Below are positions 62,559-64,000 of a stretch of DNA of 64,000 nt, in pieces. This DNA comes from an uncultured Sulfurovum sp. (lineage in GTDB: Bacteria; Campylobacterota; Campylobacteria; Campylobacterales; Sulfurovaceae): the NCBI GenBank assembly GCA_902727895.1, contig CACVAP010000011.1, forward strand, positions 1 through 64,000. The letters are read 5' to 3'. The stretch's first letter is position 1, and every line of letters begins with the position of its first letter. Position numbers and translations under genes: made by a program. Below the pieces are notes generated by a model. That model did not search any database. It worked only from the letters and a program-made list of their open reading frames with translations, and was not told where the DNA came from.

Positions 62559-63224
62559 ATGCAAATCAATTGGCAAAAAACCCCCCTTATCCCAGCAATA
62601 GCACAAGATAGCGAAACAAATGAAGTTCTTATGTTAGCTTACATGAATGAAGAAGCGTATAATTTAACACTTAGCACAGGCTACGCTCACTATTTTTCAC
62701 GCTCAAAACAACGTATTTGGAAAAAAGGGGAAAGCTCAAATCATACCCAAGAAATACACGATATATTACTTGACTGTGATGCAGACACCTTAGTACTTAA
62801 AATCAAGCAAAATGGTGTAGCTTGCCACACAGGAACTAAAAGCTGTTTCTTTACCTCTGTAACACAAGAGAAACGTGTACTCGAAAAAGAAGTAGATACC
62901 GATGCTATGTATGGTGTCGTAGACACACTTTACCATACCGTTCTAGAACGTAAAAACTCCAGTGAAACTAAAAAGTCTTGGACAAAAAAACTTCTTAATG
63001 ACAAAGAACTAATGTTAAGTAAAATTCGTGAAGAAGCAGATGAAGTTTGTGTTGCCATAAATGAAGAGTCAGATGAACAAGTCATCTATGAGTCAGCCGA
63101 TTTACTCTACCATACCATTGTAGGTTTAGGTTACCGTGACATCTCTCCAGATAGGGTAAAACAAGAGTTAGCACGTCGTTTTGGTCTCTCAGGAATTGTT
63201 GAAAAGGAAAGCCGTACTAACTAA
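62559..63224 (+). CDS. hisI: bifunctional phosphoribosyl-AMP cyclohydrolase/phosphoribosyl-ATP pyrophosphatase
   Basis: 221-residue HisIE fusion for steps 2 and 3 of histidine synthesis. HisI (1-~105) has EVLMLAYMN, SRSKQRIWKKGE, the metal-binding DCDAD and CHTGTKSCF; HisE (~120-221) has the helical MazG-like EEADEV motif. The start is the ATG at 62559 with GGAG upstream; the frame extends further into the repeat element and is not homologous there. Confidence 0.95.
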   Translation: MQINWQKTPLIPAIAQDSETNEVLMLAYMNEEAYNLTLSTGYAHYFSRSKQRIWKKGESSNHTQEIHDILLDCDADTLVLKIKQNGVACHTGTKSCFFTSVTQEKRVLEKEVDTDAMYGVVDTLYHTVLERKNSSETKKSWTKKLLNDKELMLSKIREEADEVCVAINEESDEQVIYESADLLYHTIVGLGYRDISPDRVKQELARRFGLSGIVEKESRTN

Positions 63225-63445
63225 TAAATAATATAAACCATATTATCAATTATTTTTGTTAAACTAGATTTAACAAGAATAATTACAATAAAAAATATTC
63301 TCTGTTACAGAAGCCCCTTAGCCAACTACCATATGTCTTCAAATCCCATCAAATAAGCACTTGCCCCTATATTTTTCTAAAAAATTTTATTATAATAACT
63401 GAAATAACTAATTCATTTAATAAAATTTATAATAAGGAGAGTAAA

Positions 63446-64000
63446 ATGAAAAAAATTATATTTACTATTACGCTAACTACAGCGCTTAATACACTATTGT
63501 TCGCTCAGACAACCCTATCATTGGGGGAACGAAGTGCCACAAACATTGACTATATGCAAGCCAATGAAGTTAGAGACACCACACATATCCCACAAGACCC
63601 CACTCCTTTTACCAAGACCATTGATATTATGTCAGCTGATGAGCAACTTGAATATGACAGGGTTTACAATGAAAAGTTCTTTGCACCTTGGACACAAAGC
63701 TCAGTAGAACTAAGTCAAGGTGAAAAAACATGGCAATTTAAATATGCCAAACAAAAAACCTATAGAAGTGATGGTCAACTTATTCCAAAATCTTGGTATA
63801 CCTATGAAATTTCCAATTCAAACTTTAAAGACTCTGATACCTTAAACATTCCTGCTATTACGCTACGACATACAAATTTACGACTTTATCCTAGTAGTAG
63901 AGGTATTTACTATGATCCCAGCCGTGCTGGAGAAGGTTTTCCTTTTGACTATTCACAAAACTCATCTGTTCATATGAATACGCCAATAATGATTTCACAT
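63446..64000 (+). CDS. secreted SH3/NlpC-P60-type cell-wall hydrolase, 5' part only
   Basis: An open frame from ATG at 63446, preceded by AAGGAGA, runs to the right edge without a stop; 185 codons are visible. It starts with a signal peptide (about 1-20). The sequence has the FFAPWT motif and an SH3-like region with SVHMNTPIMISH, which match the N-terminal and SH3 parts of SH3 domain-containing C40 (NlpC/P60) peptidases of Campylobacterota. The catalytic domain would lie off the edge, so the peptidase call is inference. Confidence 0.65.
   Translation, partial: MKKIIFTITLTTALNTLLFAQTTLSLGERSATNIDYMQANEVRDTTHIPQDPTPFTKTIDIMSADEQLEYDRVYNEKFFAPWTQSSVELSQGEKTWQFKYAKQKTYRSDGQLIPKSWYTYEISNSNFKDSDTLNIPAITLRHTNLRLYPSSRGIYYDPSRAGEGFPFDYSQNSSVHMNTPIMISH

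Overview
The window is a stretch of A+T-rich bacterial chromosome that looks like Campylobacterota (a Sulfurimonas/Sulfurovum/Arcobacter-like organism; genus not resolved from the sequence alone). Supporting signs are the acpP-fabF-accA order, short RpmB, HisIE fusion, small c-type cytochromes, many porin and periplasmic flavin genes, and promoters with a strong TATAAT box but little -35. Coding density is high. No tRNA, insertion sequence, prophage or CRISPR array was seen.

Left edge to 6.7 kb: a consensus sigma-70 promoter and boxA-like leader point off the left edge on the minus strand, probably into an rRNA operon. Then come purU, a patatin-like lipase, a DUF6172 gene, leuB/leuD, a YmdB-type phosphodiesterase, two small membrane proteins and an AAA/DUF4143-type ATPase. 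6.7-15.4 kb: an accessory island on the minus strand, more A+T-rich than its surroundings, with a tightly coupled three-gene operon: PLD nuclease-SNF2 helicase fusion, 1088-residue adenine methyltransferase, and RecF/SMC-like ATPase. This is the best candidate for an anti-phage or restriction-like system; a gene remnant lies at its downstream end.

15.5-24.2 kb: an iron block with feoA-feoB-antiporter, a porin, apbE, a second porin, an FMN-binding protein and two tandem four-helix membrane proteins, with Fur-box-like palindromes at three points. It reads as ferrous iron uptake plus a possible extracytoplasmic flavin electron-transfer (ferric reductase-like) module. 24.2-47.4 kb: mainly housekeeping genes (dksA-like, pyrB, pabB, SPOR lipoprotein, exonuclease, trpF, rpe, rpmB, K+ channel, argJ, dbpA, cytochrome, accA/fabF/acpP, Bax-like hydrolase, PHP phosphatase, glnA, L,D-transpeptidase, alaS).

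47.5-56.4 kb: maf, then a three-gene MksF-MksE-MksB (JetABC-like) condensin operon with no MksG/JetD nuclease gene beside it, followed by a BioF-like PLP enzyme and a class A penicillin-binding protein. 56.4-64 kb: bcp, small hypothetical genes, DUF523, a DUF420-like membrane protein, cytochrome c, an AsmA-like protein, ilvE, an SPFH protein, hisIE and the start of an NlpC/P60-type cell-wall hydrolase cut by the right edge. Two short GTAGGGT-ended inverted-repeat elements (47.4 and 62.5 kb) are dispersed repeats.
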